The notes under the pieces were generated by a model. That model searched no databases, was not told the DNA's origin, and saw only the letters and a program-made list of their open reading frames with translations. A stretch of 64,000 nucleotides of DNA from Rhodococcoides fascians A44A (lineage in GTDB: Bacteria; Actinomycetota; Actinomycetes; Mycobacteriales; Mycobacteriaceae): assembly GCF_000760735.1 (NCBI RefSeq), contig NZ_JMEX01000008.1, forward strand, positions 652,018-716,017, written 5' to 3'. Position numbers and translations under genes: made by a program. Below are positions 42,547-51,184 of this stretch, one piece after another; within the stretch, counting starts at the first letter, position 1, and every line of letters begins with the position of its first letter.

Positions 42547-42843
42547 GAAGCGTGCTTCGGCGCGGTAGTAGTCGGCGCGATCGTGCGCGGACATTCCGCC
42601 CCACACTCCGTACGGTTCGTTCACCGACAGCGCGTGCGTTCGGCATCGGAGGAGCACCGGACACGTCGAGCAGATGTCCTTCGCCTTGCGCTCGCGTTGC
42701 GCGCGAGCGCGTCCACGCTCCCCCTCCGGGTGGTAGAACACCGACGAGTCGTACCCACGACACCGACCGTGCAACTGCCACTCCCACACATCTGCGGTCG
42801 GTACCGGCAACTCCACCGGCCTGGACGGCGCACCTCTCACCAT
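42541..42843 (-). CDS. WhiB-family iron-sulfur transcription factor (WhiB3/WhiB2-like)
   Basis: This 100-residue protein has four cluster ligands C28, C58, C61 and C67 (C-x29-C-x2-C-x5-C) and the GVWGG turn (79-83). It opens ADVWEWQLHGRCRGYDSSVFYHPEGERGRAR, with the middle of that stretch matching WhiB3 and WhiB2 proteins; the tail is short, unlike WhiB3. WhiB proteins bind sigma-A region 4 and respond to O2, NO or redox. Which WhiB class is not certain. The upstream 240 nt up to the gluconate genes are AT-rich for this genome near 42905-42985, a probable promoter. Confidence 0.9.
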   Translation of the reverse strand: MVRGAPSRPVELPVPTADVWEWQLHGRCRGYDSSVFYHPEGERGRARAQRERKAKDICSTCPVLLRCRTHALSVNEPYGVWGGMSAHDRADYYRAEARFA

Positions 42844-43027
42844 CGGTGTCTCCTCTTCGGACGCTCGTGCGACAAGGCTCGTGACCTGTCCGCGCGGATG
42901 ATGTAGTCGTGAACTAGTTCACTTTCTCGCATTCACCATATTTTTGGCAAGAAAGTCGTTCATTCGTATGCTTAAAAACCAGCACCGCTGCTTCATACCT
43001 CGCTCCTCCGCCGAACCGAACGTGACG
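42844..43027. other. Intergenic stretch upstream of whiB
   Basis: No gene is seen. The part from about 42905 to 42985 is unusually AT-rich (CACCATATTTTTGGCAAGAAAG and TATGCTTAAAAACC lie here in part) and probably holds the whiB promoter and a long leader. Long leaders are common for whiB genes. The distal end joins the hairpins downstream of gntK. Confidence 0.4.
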
Positions 43028-43090
43028 TTCGGTCACTTGAAGTGAGCGAATGTGCCGTTCGGTCACTTGGAGTGACCGAACGGTTCATTC
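43028..43090. terminator. Tandem hairpins downstream of gntK, with a dispersed 23-nt element
   Basis: CCGTTCGGTCACT-TGG-AGTGACCGAACGG (43055-43083) is a perfect 13-bp stem, extended by GAATG/CATTC to 43048-43090, and it covers the gntK stop codon. A second stem TTCGGTCACT-TGA-AGTGAGCGAA (43028-43050) has one mismatch. The 23-nt sequence at 43044-43066 recurs exactly at 54086-54108. Confidence 0.8.
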
Positions 43091-43609
43091 GGTCCGAAGA
43101 TAGGTCTCGAGTTCGGCGATGATCGAGGCGGCGATGTCTGCGGGTGGTGGGCCGACGTCGATGACGATGGCGGGTTCGTCGGGGTCGATGGGTTCGAGGG
43201 TGGACATCTGGGTGTCGAGGAGGCCGCTGGGCATGAAGTGGTTCATGCGGGCGTTGAGTCTGCCGCTGATGCGTTCGCGGGAGCCTGCGAGGTGAACGAA
43301 GACGACGTTGCCCTCCGAGCCTCGGCGGAGGATGTCGCGGTAGCTGCGTTTGAGTGCCGAGCACGTGACGATTCCTGGCTCACCTGCTTCTGCGTGCGCT
43401 CGGATCCAGTCCGCGATGGTCTCGAGCCACGGCCATCGGTCTTCGTCGGTGAGTGGGTGGCCCGAGGCCATTTTCGCGACGTTGGCGTCGGGGTGCAGGT
43501 CGTCGCCCTCCTGCAGGTCCCATTTGAGTGCTCCGGCGAGAATGCCTGCGACGGTGGACTTTCCGGATCCGGATACGCCCATGATCACCAGTACCGGGTG
43601 CGTTGTCAT
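43085..43609 (-). CDS. gntK: Gluconokinase
   Basis: This 174-residue P-loop kinase phosphorylates D-gluconate to 6-phosphogluconate for the pentose phosphate pathway. The Walker A is GVSGSGKST (11-19), followed by EGDDLHPDANVAKMASGHPLTDEDRWPWL, whose middle is the gluconate-site signature, and VTCSALKRSYRDILR. Length fits the GntK family. The ATG lies 1 nt after the gntP stop, so the two form an operon. Expression is probably repressed by the GntR protein encoded nearby. Confidence 0.95.
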   Translation of the reverse strand: MTTHPVLVIMGVSGSGKSTVAGILAGALKWDLQEGDDLHPDANVAKMASGHPLTDEDRWPWLETIADWIRAHAEAGEPGIVTCSALKRSYRDILRRGSEGNVVFVHLAGSRERISGRLNARMNHFMPSGLLDTQMSTLEPIDPDEPAIVIDVGPPPADIAASIIAELETYLRTE

Positions 43610-43610
43610 G

Positions 43611-44993
43611 TCAGATCACCACACTCAACGCCAGGACACCGGCCAGGCCTGTCACCGAGATCACGCACTCCATCACGCTCCATGTCTTCAGATTCTGCAC
43701 GACGGAGGTACCCAGATATTCCTTGACCAACCAGAATCCGGCGTCGTTGACGTGCGACAGGAAGAGTGAGCCTGCGCCGATGGCCAGGACCATCAGGGAG
43801 ACGTGGGTCGAGGACAGTTCTGCTGCAACAGGAGCCAGGATTCCCGACGCGGTCACCGTGGCCACGGTTGCCGAACCGGTCGCGACGCGAATCAGTACCG
43901 CAACCAACCAGGCGAGGAAGAGAACGGGGAGGCTGCTGGATTTGATGGCGTCGGCGATGACGTCGGCGATTCCGGTGTCGATGAGTACTTGCTTGAAACC
44001 GCCTCCGGCGCCGACGATCAGGAGGATTCCGGCGATCGGGGGCAGTGAGCTCTCGACGGATTTCGCGATCGCGGGCCGGTCCATTCCACCTCCGCGGCCG
44101 AGGAGGAAGATTCCGGCGAGGACGGCGATTCCCAGCGCGACCACGGGTGTGCCGAGGAAGTCGAGCAGACCCTTCAGTGGTGAACTCGATTCTGCGGCAA
44201 TGACATCGGCCGCTGCCTTGCCGAGCATGAGGACCACGGGCAGCAGGATCGCAGCAAGGGTCGCCGCAAATGTCGGGCGTCGGCGCGATTCCTCGTTCTC
44301 GGATGTTTCGAACAGGGCGGGAACCGGCACATCGACCCACTTGGACGCGAGCTTGCCGAACAGCGGTCCGGCGACGACGACCGTCGGGATCGCGACGATC
44401 ACTCCGAGACCGAGCGTGAGTCCGAGGTTGGCGTCCAGAGCGGAGACGGCGACGAGCGGGCCCGGGTGCGGTGGCACGAGACCGTGCATCGCGGACAGTC
44501 CAGCCAGCGTCGGGATGGCGATTCGAATCAGAGGCTGACCGGACCGCCGGGCCACCAGGATGATCACCGGCATCAGCAGGACGAGGCCGATCTCGAAGAA
44601 CATAGGAAGCCCGATCACGGCGCCGACGAGCGCCATCGTCCACGGAAGGAGCGCGGGCGAGGATTTCCCGACGAGTGTGTCGACCACGCGGTCCGCTCCG
44701 CCGGAATCGGCGAGCAGTTTTCCGAACATCGCGCCGAAGCCGATGAGGATGCCGACGCTGCCCATCGTCGATCCGAAGCCCTCGACGAACGCTGCGACCG
44801 AATCGGCTGCACCGAGTTCGGCGGCGATTCCGACTCCGACGGCTCCGATGGTCAGGGAGACGAACGGGTGGAGTTTGAGCCAGGTGATGAGACCGATGAT
44901 GACCGCGACGCCGACGATCGCGGACAGGATGAGTCGAGCGTCCGACGCGGTGGCGCCGTCGGCGGCCTGAGCAAGTGTCGTGAGCATGGGCAT
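43611..44993 (-). CDS. gntP: Gluconate:H+ symporter (GntP family)
   Basis: This 460-residue permease has about 12-14 membrane helices. It includes FVEGFGSTMGSVGILIGFGAMFG, LVLLMPVIILVARRSGQPL, the HGLVPPHPGPLVAVSAL segment typical of GntP, and a C-terminal ALSVVI end. It imports gluconate, which gntK directly downstream phosphorylates. The ATG at 44993 has AAAGGTAA immediately upstream. A 15-bp palindrome 92 nt upstream is a likely GntR operator. Confidence 0.94.
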   Translation of the reverse strand: MPMLTTLAQAADGATASDARLILSAIVGVAVIIGLITWLKLHPFVSLTIGAVGVGIAAELGAADSVAAFVEGFGSTMGSVGILIGFGAMFGKLLADSGGADRVVDTLVGKSSPALLPWTMALVGAVIGLPMFFEIGLVLLMPVIILVARRSGQPLIRIAIPTLAGLSAMHGLVPPHPGPLVAVSALDANLGLTLGLGVIVAIPTVVVAGPLFGKLASKWVDVPVPALFETSENEESRRRPTFAATLAAILLPVVLMLGKAAADVIAAESSSPLKGLLDFLGTPVVALGIAVLAGIFLLGRGGGMDRPAIAKSVESSLPPIAGILLIVGAGGGFKQVLIDTGIADVIADAIKSSSLPVLFLAWLVAVLIRVATGSATVATVTASGILAPVAAELSSTHVSLMVLAIGAGSLFLSHVNDAGFWLVKEYLGTSVVQNLKTWSVMECVISVTGLAGVLALSVVI

Positions 44994-45084
44994 TTACCTT
45001 TTCGGTGAGGTGGTCGGCACCTCCCCCGGGAGGTGACTCGGCTCACTATGCCCAAAAGTACGACGAATGACAAGACCTCGGCCG

Positions 45085-45099
45085 ATTTGTACTACAAAT
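45085..45099. promoter_or_regulatory. 15-bp palindrome upstream of gntP, likely GntR operator
   Basis: ATTTGTA-C-TACAAAT is a perfect palindrome. FadR-type GntR regulators bind short sites of this shape (TTGTAnnACAA-like). It lies 92 nt upstream of gntP and 3 nt past the end of the hydrolase gene, so it would act on the gntPK promoter. Confidence 0.6.
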
Positions 45100-45101
45100 A
45101 G

Positions 45102-45974
45102 CTAGACGGGCACCACTCGCTGCAGGAACGCGATCTGATCCGCGACGACGCGCTCGAAGGCGTCGCCGACGTAGATGGCGAAGTGCCCGTCGGGATAGCT
45201 CATGACCTCGCCGCGCGGCGCGCGTGCAGCGTGCCGGAGAGTTGCTTTCGCCGGGGCGACGGTGTCCGTCTCGCACACCGTGAACAGGATCGGACACGTG
45301 ACGTTCGACGCATGACGCCCCGGTCGTCGCAGTGGGATGTCCAGCCCGACCCTGGCGAGAACCTCGTTGCGGAACGACGCCCCGCTGGGAAGGAGCGCCA
45401 GGTAACCGTCGAGCGCATCCTCGGACGACATCAGCGCCGTCGCGCCCGGCTTGCCGGCGAGCGGGATCGTTCGGGGTGCTCGGCCGAGCGCAGAACCGAG
45501 CTTGTCGCGCAGAGCGCGAGCAGTAACACGCACCGCGACCAGTGGATTCGTCGCAAGCGCCGATGCAATGCCGTCGGTGAAGGGGCACTGGGAGATCACC
45601 GCATCGACGTGACCGTCCCGCGCCGCCGCGACGATCACGTGCCCGCCGCCGAACGACGTGCCCCAGAGCACGATCTTCTCGGCCCGGGTGCGGGCGAACG
45701 CGATGGCGGCGGCCCAGTCTTCCAACTGTTCGTCGATGTCGAGGAGCTGACGTGGCTCGCCGTCGCTGCCGCCGAAGTGCCGGTAGTCGAACACCAGGCA
45801 CGAATATCCCTGGGCCGCGAACATCTCCGCGAAGGCGTCGAGTCTCATCTCCTTGACGCCGCCGAGGCCGTGCCCCATGACCACCACCGGTGCACCGGCA
45901 GCCCCCTGGTAGAACCAGGCGGCGCACTCGATACCCCCGGACGGAAAACGCACGTCGACTCTGTCTGCAGTCAT
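45102..45974 (-). CDS. Alpha/beta-hydrolase (dienelactone-hydrolase/peptidase-like)
   Basis: This 290-residue hydrolase has the oxyanion stretch VVVMGHGLGGVKE, nucleophile elbow LWGTSFGGGHV (Ser), a C-terminal acidic residue near CETDTVAP and catalytic His in YPDGHFAIYVG. The family (similar to S9/S33-like and Rv-type acetyl-xylan esterase folds) acts on esters or lactones. Its place between the gluconate genes and gntR hints at gluconolactone or sugar-ester hydrolysis, but this is inference. The ATG at 45974 has GGGAGGG 9 nt upstream. Confidence 0.85.
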   Translation of the reverse strand: MTADRVDVRFPSGGIECAAWFYQGAAGAPVVVMGHGLGGVKEMRLDAFAEMFAAQGYSCLVFDYRHFGGSDGEPRQLLDIDEQLEDWAAAIAFARTRAEKIVLWGTSFGGGHVIVAAARDGHVDAVISQCPFTDGIASALATNPLVAVRVTARALRDKLGSALGRAPRTIPLAGKPGATALMSSEDALDGYLALLPSGASFRNEVLARVGLDIPLRRPGRHASNVTCPILFTVCETDTVAPAKATLRHAARAPRGEVMSYPDGHFAIYVGDAFERVVADQIAFLQRVVPV

Positions 45975-46041
45975 TGGACATCCCTCCCGCCCGTCACAGT
46001 AGCGGGAAGAGAACCCGGCGCACACGTGGCACGATCGAGAA

Positions 46042-46749
46042 GTGGTAGCCGAATCCTTGCAGTTGCACGTCACCGTCCTGGAGAAACTGGGACGCGACAT
46101 CGTCGACGGAACGATCGTCCCGGGTACCCGGATTTCCGCCGACGACGTGGCTGCCCGCTTCGAGGTCTCGCGGACCGTGGTGCGCGAGGTCGTCCGCGTG
46201 CTCGAGTCGCTCGGGCTCCTGACCGTCAGACGCAAGGTAGGCATCACCGTGCAGGAGTCGACGGCGTGGAACGCGCTCGATCCGCTGGTGATCCGGTGGC
46301 AACTGGCCGGCCCCGATCGCGCGAAGCAGCTGATCGTTCTCAGTGAACTTCGTTCCGGCATAGAGCCTTTGGCTGCTCGCCTCGCCGCTGATCGTGCGAC
46401 CCCGCAGCAGTGCGGCCAGCTGACCGCGGCGGTGATCGGCATGTCGGCCACCTCTCGCGCCGCGAATTCCGACGCCTACCTCGCTCACGACTCCGATTTT
46501 CACCGCACGTTGCTCGCGGCGTCGGGCAATCCGATGTTGCGCTCGATGTCGGAGATCGTCGTCGAGGTACTCGCCGGTCGGACACGGCACGCGTTGATGC
46601 CGCACCAGGCCGACCCGGAAGCGATTCGTCTCCACGGCGTCGTCGCGTCGTCGATCCAGGCCGGGGACGCGGCCGCCGCGGAGCAGGCCATGCTCGAGAT
46701 CGTCACCGAGTCCGCCGCCGCGATGTCCGAGACTGCACGGGGTGAGTGA
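46042..46749 (+). CDS. gntR: GntR/FadR-family regulator, probable gluconate repressor
   Basis: This 235-residue protein has an N-terminal winged helix (GTRISADDVAARFEVSRTVVREVVRVLESLGLL includes the recognition helix) and a C-terminal FCD domain with metal-binding Asp/His residues (HDSDFHRTLLAASGN, HGVVASSIQAGD). GntR-FCD proteins commonly repress gluconate genes and are released by gluconate or 6-phosphogluconate. The gntPK operon lies on the other side of the hydrolase gene, with a palindrome at its promoter. It is divergent from the hydrolase with 67 nt between. Its end overlaps the kstR-like gene. Confidence 0.85.
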   Translation: MVAESLQLHVTVLEKLGRDIVDGTIVPGTRISADDVAARFEVSRTVVREVVRVLESLGLLTVRRKVGITVQESTAWNALDPLVIRWQLAGPDRAKQLIVLSELRSGIEPLAARLAADRATPQQCGQLTAAVIGMSATSRAANSDAYLAHDSDFHRTLLAASGNPMLRSMSEIVVEVLAGRTRHALMPHQADPEAIRLHGVVASSIQAGDAAAAEQAMLEIVTESAAAMSETARGE

Positions 46750-47401
46750 CACGATGCCCACTGATCGACACACCGGCCGAGGCCGTGACGAGTCACCGCG
46801 ATCCGCGGGCGCCCTGGTGGACGAGGTCCTCGGTTCCGAGGCGCAGCGTGAACGTCGCCGACGAATCCTGGACTCGACTCTCGCGCTGGCATCGAAGGGC
46901 GGGTACGACGCGGTGCAGATGCGTGCGGTCGCCGAACGTGCCGACGTGGCTGTCGGAACGTTGTACCGCTATTTCCCGTCGAAAGTGCATCTGCTCGTCT
47001 CCGCGCTTGCCCGCGAGTTCGAGAAGATCGCCGCGAAACGCACGTTCCCGTCCGGCCGGACGCCGCGGGAACGCATGCATCTGGTCCTGAGTCAGATCAC
47101 ACGTGCGATGCAGCGTGATCCGTTGCTCACCGAAGCGATGACCCGAGCATTCATGTCGGCCGACGCCTCCGCGGCCGCCGAGGTCGATCATGTGGGTCGA
47201 TTGATGGACCGAATGTTCGCCGAGGCGATGAGCGACGGTGAGCCGACACAGTTGCAGCTCAACATCGCTCGTGTCGTCAGCGACGTCTGGTTGTCCAATC
47301 TGGTGGCGTGGTTGACGCGGCGATCGTCGGCGAACGATGTTGCGATGAGGCTGGAATTGACCGTCGACCTGCTCCTCGGAAACGCCGAAGCGTCGATGTG
47401 A
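46742..47401 (+). CDS. kstR: KstR-like TetR-family repressor (cholesterol/sterol catabolism)
   Basis: This 219-residue protein matches M. tuberculosis KstR (Rv3574) along most of its length: LGSEAQRERRRRILDSTLALA, ASKGGYDAVQMRAVAERADVA with VGTLYRYFPSKVHLLVSAL (DNA-binding helices), RAMQRDPLLTEAMTRAF and VVSDVWLSNLVAWLTRR. KstR represses sterol uptake and side-chain genes and is released by CoA thioesters. No sterol gene is in the window. The GTG at 46742 overlaps gntR by 8 nt; an ATG at 46754 is the alternative. Orthology is likely, though Rhodococcus may have paralogues. Confidence 0.88.
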   Translation: MSDTMPTDRHTGRGRDESPRSAGALVDEVLGSEAQRERRRRILDSTLALASKGGYDAVQMRAVAERADVAVGTLYRYFPSKVHLLVSALAREFEKIAAKRTFPSGRTPRERMHLVLSQITRAMQRDPLLTEAMTRAFMSADASAAAEVDHVGRLMDRMFAEAMSDGEPTQLQLNIARVVSDVWLSNLVAWLTRRSSANDVAMRLELTVDLLLGNAEASM

Positions 47402-47452
47402 CGTGAGGGGACCGGTGAGCCGGTTCCGCGGCTATCGCATAGATTCATTCGA

Positions 47453-49999
47453 GTGACTGCTCTGGAACTGCCACTGGAACTCCGACGCGCTCTCATCGGC
47501 GTCGCCCGGACCCCTCGCCTCCTCGTCACCTCGGACTACGACGGCACGATGGCTCCCATCGTGTCCGATCCGCTGAAGGCGTTTCCCCACGCAGAGGCCG
47601 TCAGCGCCATGCGCGGGCTCGCGACGCTCGCCGGTACCACCGCGGCGGTCATCTCCGGCCGCGCACTACGTGACCTGGCAACACTGTCCCGGTTGCCCGC
47701 CGAAGTTCAGCTCGTCGGAAGCCACGGCAGTGAGTTCGACATCGGTTTCATCCACGCGATCGACGACAAGGCCAAGAAGCTGCTCGGTGACATCTCCGCC
47801 GAGATGGAGTCGATCGCCGGCCGATTCCCCGGCGTCGGAGTGGAGGTCAAGCCGGCGAGCGCTGCGCTGCACGTACGCAACGCCGAGCCCGTCGACGCGG
47901 AACGGGCGTTGAACGCCGTGCGCGAGGGCGTCGCCCGCCGTGACGGAGTGCAGGTCACCGAAGGCAAGTCGGTGATCGAACTCGCTGTCATCGTCACCGA
48001 CAAGGGCGTCGCCCTGGACATCCTCCGGCACCAGGAAGGCGCGACCGCAGCGGTCTTCTTCGGCGACGACGTCACCGACGAGAAGGCCTTCGCTCGCCTC
48101 CACGGTCCGGACATCGGCGTCAAGGTCGGTGCAGGCGACAGTTCGGCCGAGTTCCGGATCGACTCCACGCAGCAGGTTGCGCTGGCCTTGGCGTTCTTGC
48201 TCGAGGAACGACGCCAGTGGCTCTCGGGAGCCGACGCGCCTCGTATCGAACGGCTGACGATGCTGGCCAGCCCCAACGCCGTCGCCCTGGTGACTCCCGA
48301 CGCGGACCTCACCTGGCTGTGCCATCCGGAGCCCGATGCCGCTGCCGTCTTCGCGCACCTTCTCGGCGGCGACGAAGCGGGCCATTTCAGCGTCGGCCCG
48401 ACGCGTACGGCTCTACCGCTGAGCCAGCAGTACGTCGACGGCACGATGACCGTGCAGACCAAGTGGTCGAGCCTCCAGGTCACCGACTACCTTCCGCACG
48501 ACGTGCCCACCGGTCAGACGTGTGTGACACGCGTGATCACCGGAAAAGCCGCGGCGGTCGTGACGTTTGCGCCTCGCCCCGAGTTCGGCAAGGTCCGAGT
48601 GCAACTCGAACCCGAGGCCGACGGCCTCCGCATTCACGGCACGGCCGACCCGATGGTCTTGCGAAGCCCCGGAGTGCGGTGGAACGTCGTGTCCGACGGC
48701 ACCCAGCAAACCGCTCATGCCGAGGTGGATCCGTCGAGCGGCCCGGTCGTTCTCGAATTGCGTTTGGGAACAGAGGATCTCGGACCGTCGGAAGTACCCG
48801 AGGTCGAGCGACGTCGGCAGGCCGAGGCGTACTGGAAGGAGTGGGTCGACGGACTGGCTCTTCCGCCGCTCAAACGAGATCTGATGAAGCGATCCGCCCT
48901 GACACTGCGCGGCCTCGTTCACGCGGAGTCGGGTTCCATCATGGCGGCCGCCACCACGTCACTGCCCGAGGAAATCGGCGGCGTCAGGAACTGGGACTAC
49001 CGCTACTGCTGGCTACGCGACGCCGCCCTCACCGCCTCGGCGCTGGTCAACGTCGGTTCCACCGCCGAGGCGGAAAGCTACCTGTCCTGGATTCACGGTG
49101 TGCTGCAATCGGTTCCGGGACCGGAACGTCTGCATCCGCTGTACACCATCTGGGGTCTGGGACTGCCACCGGAAGCCGTCATCGACGAACTACCCGGGTA
49201 CGCCGGCTCGCGGCCGGTGCGCGTCGGAAACGCCGCGAACCAGCAGGTTCAGCTCGACGTCTTCGGGCCGATCGTCGACCTCATCTCGTCGCTCGCGCAC
49301 GCGCGTCAGGCGACAGGGCTGGAAGGGAAAGAGGCCCTGTCCGAGGACGATTGGTCGCTGGTCCGGTCCATGGTGGAGGCCGTGATGCGGCGGTGGACCG
49401 AACCCGATCACGGTATCTGGGAGATCCGCGGCAATCCTCGCCACCACGTCTACTCGAAAGTCATGGGCTGGTTGACGGTGGACCGGGCGCTGACCCTCGC
49501 CGCGAGCTTCGGCCGCACTGCCGAACCAACGTGGGAGACACTGCGTTCGACGATTCGCGCCGAGGTTCTCGAGCAGGGGTGGAACGACGAGGTCCAGTCC
49601 TACACCGCGGCGTACGACGGCACGGACCTCGACGCCGCCACGCTGCACATCGGCCTGTCCGGCCTGATCGATCCCTCGGACCCGCGGTTCGCCGCAACCG
49701 TCACCGCTACCGAAGCCGAACTGCGCAGTGGATCGACCGTCTACCGGTACCACCACGACGACGGTTTGCCCGGCGGCGAAGGCGGGTTCCACCTCTGTGC
49801 AGCCTGGCTCGTCGAGGCTTACCTGCTCGTCGGGCAGCGCGCCGAAGCGGAAGCCCTGTTCGCGCAGCTGGTCAGCGCGGCAGGACCCACCGGACTGCTC
49901 AGCGAGGAATACGATCCGGTCGCGGAGCGGTCACTGGGTAACCACCCGCAGGCCTACAGCCACCTCGGACTGCTCAGGTGCGCGGCGTTGCTCAGCTGA
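47453..49999 (+). CDS. Trehalose-6-phosphate phosphatase fused to a GH15 trehalase/glucoamylase-like domain
   Basis: This is an 848-residue fusion. Residues about 1-250 form an OtsB-type HAD phosphatase: nucleophile region LLVTSDYDGTMAPIV, motif II VISGR, and GDDVTDEKAF. Residues about 260-848 form a GH15 enzyme with an N-terminal beta-sandwich and an (alpha/alpha)6 barrel: EEIGGVRNWDYRYCWLRDA, HPLYTIWG and GEGGFHLCAAWLVEAY (catalytic Glu candidates). GH15 trehalases are known in mycobacteria, so the pair could convert trehalose 6-phosphate to glucose. A TAGATT box ends 7 nt before the GTG, suggesting a leaderless transcript. Confidence 0.88.
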   Translation: MTALELPLELRRALIGVARTPRLLVTSDYDGTMAPIVSDPLKAFPHAEAVSAMRGLATLAGTTAAVISGRALRDLATLSRLPAEVQLVGSHGSEFDIGFIHAIDDKAKKLLGDISAEMESIAGRFPGVGVEVKPASAALHVRNAEPVDAERALNAVREGVARRDGVQVTEGKSVIELAVIVTDKGVALDILRHQEGATAAVFFGDDVTDEKAFARLHGPDIGVKVGAGDSSAEFRIDSTQQVALALAFLLEERRQWLSGADAPRIERLTMLASPNAVALVTPDADLTWLCHPEPDAAAVFAHLLGGDEAGHFSVGPTRTALPLSQQYVDGTMTVQTKWSSLQVTDYLPHDVPTGQTCVTRVITGKAAAVVTFAPRPEFGKVRVQLEPEADGLRIHGTADPMVLRSPGVRWNVVSDGTQQTAHAEVDPSSGPVVLELRLGTEDLGPSEVPEVERRRQAEAYWKEWVDGLALPPLKRDLMKRSALTLRGLVHAESGSIMAAATTSLPEEIGGVRNWDYRYCWLRDAALTASALVNVGSTAEAESYLSWIHGVLQSVPGPERLHPLYTIWGLGLPPEAVIDELPGYAGSRPVRVGNAANQQVQLDVFGPIVDLISSLAHARQATGLEGKEALSEDDWSLVRSMVEAVMRRWTEPDHGIWEIRGNPRHHVYSKVMGWLTVDRALTLAASFGRTAEPTWETLRSTIRAEVLEQGWNDEVQSYTAAYDGTDLDAATLHIGLSGLIDPSDPRFAATVTATEAELRSGSTVYRYHHDDGLPGGEGGFHLCAAWLVEAYLLVGQRAEAEALFAQLVSAAGPTGLLSEEYDPVAERSLGNHPQAYSHLGLLRCAALLS

Positions 50000-50002
50000 A
50001 CA

Positions 50003-50026
50003 CCCCCGCCGCTCACGCGGTGGGGG
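50003..50026. terminator. Bidirectional terminator between the OtsB-GH15 fusion and lacI-type gene
   Basis: CCCCCGCCGC-TCAC-GCGGTGGGGG forms a 10-bp stem with one G-T pair and a 4-nt loop. It begins 4 nt after one stop codon and contains the start of the other gene's stop codon, so both convergent transcripts can end here. Confidence 0.72.
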
Positions 50027-51104
50027 GAGCACCCGCAGTACGTCCCTTGACCAATTCGGTCGGCAGGAATTCGGCGGTCACGACGCCGGAGCGCGCGGTC
50101 GACGTCAGCAATGTGCCTGCGCGTCGACCCTTCTCCTCGGCGTCCTGACGAACCGTCGTCACGTTCTCTCGGATGGCGTCCTCGACGCCGTCGAATCCGG
50201 TGACGGTGAGTTCGCCGGGGACGTCGATGCCGGTGACCTTCGCGAAGTTCAGCGCTCCCAGTGCAAGGACGTCGGTGGTGCACAGCAGCGCGGTGGTGTC
50301 TCGATTCGCTTGCAGCGCTTGGGCTGCCGCCGAGTGGCCGGAACGTCGTGTGTGCTCGAAACGTTCGACGACGGTCAGAGCGTCCGGGTCGAGTCCGGCT
50401 TCCCGCATCGCGTCCTGGACTCCGGCGATACGCTCACGCTGGACGTGGAAGTGACTGTTGGCCAGCCGCACCGGGGGTACGACGCCGTCGCGTCGGTCCC
50501 GTCCGAGGCGCATGCACAGCACCGCGATGTGCTTGTGCCCGAGGGCGATGACCTGGTCGGCGATGAGTTTCATCGCGGCGCGGTCGTCGATGGCGACCAG
50601 TGCGGCTTCGGGGACGCCTCGTGGTTGGTCGCAGATGACGATGGGCAGGTGCCGTTCGCGGACGGCCAGGAGATAGGGGTCGTCGTCGGCGACGGAGTAG
50701 ACGACGAAGGCGTCGACCCCTGCCTGTTGGACGACAGCCGCGGCGGCGGTGTCGTCTCGGTCCGGGCCTGCGGGAATCAGCAGCAGGCCTTGCCCGGCGG
50801 CTTCGCACGATTCCGCGAGGCCGGCGAGGAACGCCATGGCGGCCGGGTCGCGGAACGAGTAGCTCAGCGCCTCGGTAAGAACCAGACCGACAGCCCCGGC
50901 TTTCCGGGTACGCAGCGACCGTGCCACGGGATCGGGCCCGGCGTATCCGCGACGTTTGGCTGCCATCAGCACGCGTTCCCGCAGCTCAGGTGACAGTTGA
51001 TCGGGGCGGTTGTAGGCGTTCGACACCGTGGTGCGTGACACCTTCAGTTCGGCGGCGATGGACGCCAATGTGGCCGGGCGACGCGGCTCCCTCGACCTGG
51101 ACAT
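50013..51104 (-). CDS. LacI-family transcriptional regulator (Rv3575c-like)
   Basis: This 363-residue repressor has an N-terminal LacI helix-turn-helix (ATLASIAAELKVSRTTVSNAYNRPDQLS spans it) and a periplasmic-binding-like sensor domain (AVGLVLTEALSYSFRDP, VDAFVVYSVADDD, VTGFDGVEDAIREN). Sugar-related ligands are usual. In M. tuberculosis a LacI gene (Rv3575c) follows kstR; here the OtsB-GH15 gene lies between, making a trehalose or maltose-type ligand an attractive guess. It is divergent from the zinc transporter genes. Confidence 0.9.
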   Translation of the reverse strand: MSRSREPRRPATLASIAAELKVSRTTVSNAYNRPDQLSPELRERVLMAAKRRGYAGPDPVARSLRTRKAGAVGLVLTEALSYSFRDPAAMAFLAGLAESCEAAGQGLLLIPAGPDRDDTAAAAVVQQAGVDAFVVYSVADDDPYLLAVRERHLPIVICDQPRGVPEAALVAIDDRAAMKLIADQVIALGHKHIAVLCMRLGRDRRDGVVPPVRLANSHFHVQRERIAGVQDAMREAGLDPDALTVVERFEHTRRSGHSAAAQALQANRDTTALLCTTDVLALGALNFAKVTGIDVPGELTVTGFDGVEDAIRENVTTVRQDAEEKGRRAGTLLTSTARSGVVTAEFLPTELVKGRTAGAPPTA

Positions 51105-51184
51105 ACTCGGACGTTAGTCGCATACCGGGTCGCAGCGAAAATCGGGCCGTGTTTGCCCGATTCGATCGCTGACGTGCGCGAAGC

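Noticed and set aside
41331-42843. Integrative element suggested by DUF2637 and a WhiB gene
   Set aside because: No integrase, replication, transfer gene, tRNA or att-like repeat is seen; composition does not differ clearly from the surroundings.
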